A stretch of 64,000 bases of DNA from Inia geoffrensis (taxonomy: Eukaryota > Chordata > Mammalia > Artiodactyla > Iniidae), in the NCBI GenBank assembly GCA_036417435.1, contig CM070899.1:168111494-168175493 (forward strand), in the 5' to 3' direction. Each line of letters opens with the position of its first letter. Positions within the stretch are counted from its first letter, which is position 1. Shown in pieces: positions 60,823 through 64,000 of this stretch. The translations under genes were made by a program, and so were the position numbers. Under the pieces are notes generated by a model, which was not told the DNA's origin, made no database searches, and saw nothing but the letters and a program-made list of their open reading frames with translations.

Positions 60823-61182
60823 TGGACTGAATGTTTGTGTTCCCCTCCAAAATTCGTATTTTGAAGCCCTAACCCCCAATGTGATAGTACATGGAGGGTA
60901 GGGCCTTTGGGAAGAGATTAGGTCATGAGGGTGGAGCCCTCATGAATGAGATTAGTGTCCTTATAAGAAGAGACCTGAGAGAGAGGATCTCGCTCAGCCA
61001 TGTGAGGACACAGTAAGAAGACAGCCCTCTGCAAACCAGGAAGAGGGCCCTCACCATGAACCAGGCACCCATGGGCACCCTGATCTCAGACTCCCAGCCT
61101 CCAGAACTGTGAGAAATAAATGCTTGCTTAAGCCACTCAGTCTATGGTATCTTTGTAATAGCAGCCCAAGCTGCCTAAGACA
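60823..61182 (+). repeat. MLT1A/MST-type LTR (ERVL-MaLR)
   Basis: It begins 'tgccctggactgaatgttt', has 'aggtcatgagggtggagcc', 'cctccagaactgtgagaaa' and an AATAAA at 61117-61122, and ends 'tgcctaagaca'. Solitary, well preserved. Confidence 0.92.
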
Positions 61183-62257
61183 GATGGACTTCACAACTAT
61201 GACCTTTTGTATATCAGTCATCCAAGTCATCCATTTCATCATGGCCCACTAGTTTCTATATGACATGGTACTTTTCATCGGAGTTGGGAGTCTGTTCACC
61301 TTCCAAAAATGTTTACCAAGCATTTAAAATACTTTGAATTCTGCTCAGAAGAAATGTTAAAAAAAAAAAAAAATTATTACATGCATTTTACAAAGGGAGA
61401 CAGATAAGGCTCCAAGCAGGTAGTTTGTCCAGCATGGAGAACCAAGCTGGGATTATAGGTATCTCCCTGAATTTCCAGCATGTGTTATTTCAGGGCAGTT
61501 CTGCCATCTTCCTAAGATCGAATATTACATTTTTCCTCCCTGGGCATTTCTGGTCCATCTGCAGAAAGTGCTGTCATCACATAGGTATTGTCTGGCCTTT
61601 TCAGAGACATAGAATGACCCCAAACCCCAGGGGAAGTTACCTTAGATTATTTTCCTCTGTAAAAAAATGTTTCCTGGACGAAAAAGCATGAGGTGTAGGG
61701 GCAAACTGTTGTAGCGTTGAATTATCGTTTTCCTTTTCAGTTAGCACCAGGAGCTGTCACCTTGTGTGACCCAAACTGAAAAAGGATTAGCATCAACACA
61801 CTTTTATTCCAGCGCAGTGGCCATCAACGTGCGCATGAAGCTGGTCAGGATTCCGGCTACAGGCTCCAGAACTCTCCAGCCACTCAGGATGGCTTTAAAC
61901 TGCAGTTGGATTTCATAGCCAGATACTGAACTTCTTAGCAGACTTTTCAGCTGGTGGCATGCTCCTCCTTGAGGATCCTGGGGCTCTGGAAACATGAGAA
62001 TTTTACAACTGGAAAGCTTTCTGGTAAGAGGGCTGCAAGAACAGTGGTGGAAGAACAAAAGGAAGGAACTTGTCCTTCTCTCTCCTTTTCTACCCATGTG
62101 TAACGTCTGAGTCTTCTTTCCCCAAACCTTTATCATTCAAACCAGTGGAAGCCAGTACCTCTTGAGGCATTGAACCAGTGGACCACCACGCAATGCAAAA
62201 AATCCGGCTGATTGGAATTCACGTTTTGCCTAGTACCTACCCAGTAGAAACAATATA
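61183..62257. other. Presumed intron, nothing recognised
   Basis: Unique sequence. An A14 tract lies at 61360-61373. The frames at 61425-61691 and 61804-62136 have no support. Confidence 0.4.
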
Positions 62258-62552
62258 TAGGCAGACCTTGTTTTTTGCACGTCGCTTTATTCTGCAGTCT
62301 TTTGTAGAATGAAGGTTTGTGGCAACTTGTCAGATGATGGTTAGTGTTTTTTAGCAATGAAGTATTTTAAAATTAAGGTATGTGCATTTCTTTAGACATA
62401 ATGCTATTATACACTTAATAGACCACTGTAGTGCAAACATAACTTTTACATGCCCTGGGAAACCAAAAAATTCGTGGGACTCTCATTATTGCAGTATTCG
62501 CTTTATTGCAGTGGTCTGGAACCGAACCCTCAATATCTCCGAGATATGCCTG
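62258..62552. mobile_element. Tigger1-type internally deleted DNA transposon
   Basis: The right part reads 'cgctttattgcagtggtc', 'ggaaccgaaccctcaatat' and 'ctccgagatatgcctg', the Tigger1 terminal sequence. The left end starts 'aggcagaccttg'. The inner text 'gacataatgctattataca' also fits. It is about 295 bp, so the transposase is missing. TA follows at 62553-62554. Confidence 0.8.
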
Positions 62553-63397
62553 TATTTGTTAAAGCTAGTTGTTAGAACACCCTGTCAGGTGGAAACCTCT
62601 ATTAATTGATAGAACCATGCTTCACTGGGCATAGTGAAAACTGAGGTTCAGAATGGTGACCTAGAGGCAATGAAATATTCTGAAACACCTTGAACCATCA
62701 GAGAAAGATTAAAATATGTTCAGTGTTGTTTTAGCGTTAAGTGTATTTGATTGTGTTCCATATCTTGCAAATTGGTAATGCATACCTAGTATTTTTGGTA
62801 AGACTCTATTAAACTGAGTGCTTGACACAATCCCATTTCCTAGCAGAGACTTCTTGTTACATGTGGCTGGTGGTTTTGCTCAAGGCAGAGTTAGGTGATT
62901 GTTATTTGTTATAGGGAACCTAATAGGCATGAGTTAGAAGCTGCCTCCTTTTTCTTTTTAATTGGGCATTAGCTTTATAGATTTAAGTACAGTAGGCACA
63001 TTTTAGAGGGAGGTATTGTAACTAGTTGTGCCCTCAGCCAGACAACTAGCTGGTCCTAATTTCTGAAAGTTTGGCATCCTCTTTGGCTAATGGGATTAAA
63101 GGAATCTCTTTCATTGCTCTAACATCTCTACCTATTTCTTGAGCAGCTGCTCAATGGAATTTGAATTCCAAAATGATCCTTCTTACAAGCAAATTTTTAA
63201 GGCCTGAGTAAGGCCAGAGAGTTAATTTGGAATTGAAAGGGCTCTGTTCTTTTCCCTAAAAAAAAAAAAAAAAAAAAAAAAAGAGAGAGAGAGAAGAGGT
63301 AAATTCTTTAAGTAGGTGAGGGGATTTGGAGGAGGGAGATAATGATCTCCAGGTTTAAAGGAGACCCAAAGGAAAGCTGACCTCATTTTATTGGCAG
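62553..63397. other. Presumed intron, simple repeats only
   Basis: Unique sequence with the poly-A/GA tract at 63258-63296. It ends in the acceptor cctcattttattggcag that leads to the candidate exon at 63398. Confidence 0.4.
63258..63296 (+). repeat. A24(GA)n simple repeat
   Basis: A long A run followed by six GA units. No retroposon body is recognisable upstream. Confidence 0.9.
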
Positions 63398-63511
63398 AAG
63401 ATTACACTGTGTATTTATAGTTTGTGATATTGACTTCTCCAAGAGAAAAACTAAAAATATATTGGGGGATGTTACTGTATTAAAGAAGGAATGTGTGACA
63501 TTCCCATCCAG
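63398..63511 (+). CDS. Candidate 114-nt internal exon
   Basis: The acceptor tcattttattggcAG and a perfect consensus donor, CCAG|GTAAGT (GT at 63512-63513), bound 114 nt. The frame that needs one base first is open for the whole length (37 codons) and leaves AG at the end, so phase is kept. That is the phase exons 9802 and 23452 hand on, and the phase the 63696 stretch accepts. The peptide contains DIDFSKRKTKNILGD and is basic. I recognise no domain. The donor is the best in the window besides exon 1, but the long distance from other candidates keeps confidence low. Confidence 0.3.
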
Positions 63512-63695
63512 GTAAGTTTCTTCATGTGACTAGTTAAAACAATGGTGCCAGTAACACCAAAGATTTAGTTTTAGTTTTGGGTTTTGTTTGTTTTTTTTTA
63601 AAGATGTTTGAAGTTTTTTCCACATTATTTAACTTGGGCCTTTTAATGTTTCACTGCCTTCCTGCGTATACTTTTTTCTCTTTTTTCTCCCTCAG

Positions 63696-63807
63696 ATCGT
63701 TTGTTTTTCAAACAGATATGGATGAAAAACAAAAATTTAATCTAAAATTAGAAAAGGCCCTTTCTTCTCCCCCATTCTTAACCCACAAGCCCCATGGAAC
63801 CACATGA
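63696..63807 (+). CDS. Candidate terminal exon
   Basis: A very strong pyrimidine tract (about 23 of 25 bases C or T) and CAG at 63693-63695 precede it. Taking its first A to complete AGA, the frame reads SFVFQTDMDEKQKFNLKLEK and runs to TGA at 63805-63807. It lies 184 bp after the donor at 63512, so it could be the next exon. No GT suitable as a donor lies before the stop, so it would have to be the last coding exon. No poly-A signal is visible before the window ends. No family is recognised. Confidence 0.25.
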
Positions 63808-64000
63808 TGGAGGTTTCAGAAGAAACAAGATGGGGTGCTGGGTACCGTTCCCACCGGCCTGCCCTGCCTCTTCTTTCCATTGTCACACACAAGGCTTTGA
63901 AGAGCTCTCGGAACCACTGATCGCTGTAGGATAGGCCCATCATTCTGCCCAAAGCGGCTGCCGTGCTTGAAGTAGCAGAGAAAATATACCTTGACAGGAA

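Overview
The window looks like ordinary nuclear DNA from a cetacean (whale or dolphin). The main evidence is eight tRNA-derived SINEs of the CHR type found in cetaceans and their close relatives. Six of them carry the GC-rich tail ending in ggcctctcactgttgtgg, which I associate with whales and dolphins. Several L1 3' ends of a cetartiodactyl type and the usual mammalian fossils (MIR, L2, MLT1/MST LTRs, MER2, MER5A, MER20, Tigger) fit this. No bacterial-style genes, rRNA, functional tRNA or CRISPR array are visible. Nearly all of the open reading frames are shadows of repeats or chance frames.

Layout: 1-8825 is almost solid transposon. An old L1 on the + strand (about 406-8825) has been broken by a complete MaLR provirus (511-2910), a hAT fossil, a MER2 element, a CHR SINE, an antisense L1 that itself carries a CHR SINE, and a young L1 3' end. 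After a purine-rich tract (8838-8913) and unique sequence comes a CpG island (about 9545-10025). It contains a good start codon and a consensus splice donor, so it is probably the promoter and first coding exon of a + strand gene. From there to the end the sequence looks like long intron with scattered repeats. A few short stretches have splice sites and open frames compatible with exon 1 (23452-23487, 34035-34233, 63398-63511, 63696-63807), but I cannot name the gene and chance pseudo-exons are common in introns this long.

The most unusual structures are a 28-copy 20-bp minisatellite with two interspersed unit types (43821-44389), a 64-nt strictly alternating pyrimidine-purine tract facing a complementary (AC)16 run (16342-16471), a perfect 20-bp inverted repeat inside an L2 element that looks like a template-switch mutation (30739-30785), and a head-to-head pair of CHR SINEs only 267 bp apart (32416-33121). 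I found no evidence of a previously undescribed multi-gene system. All family names come from recognition by eye, without database comparison.
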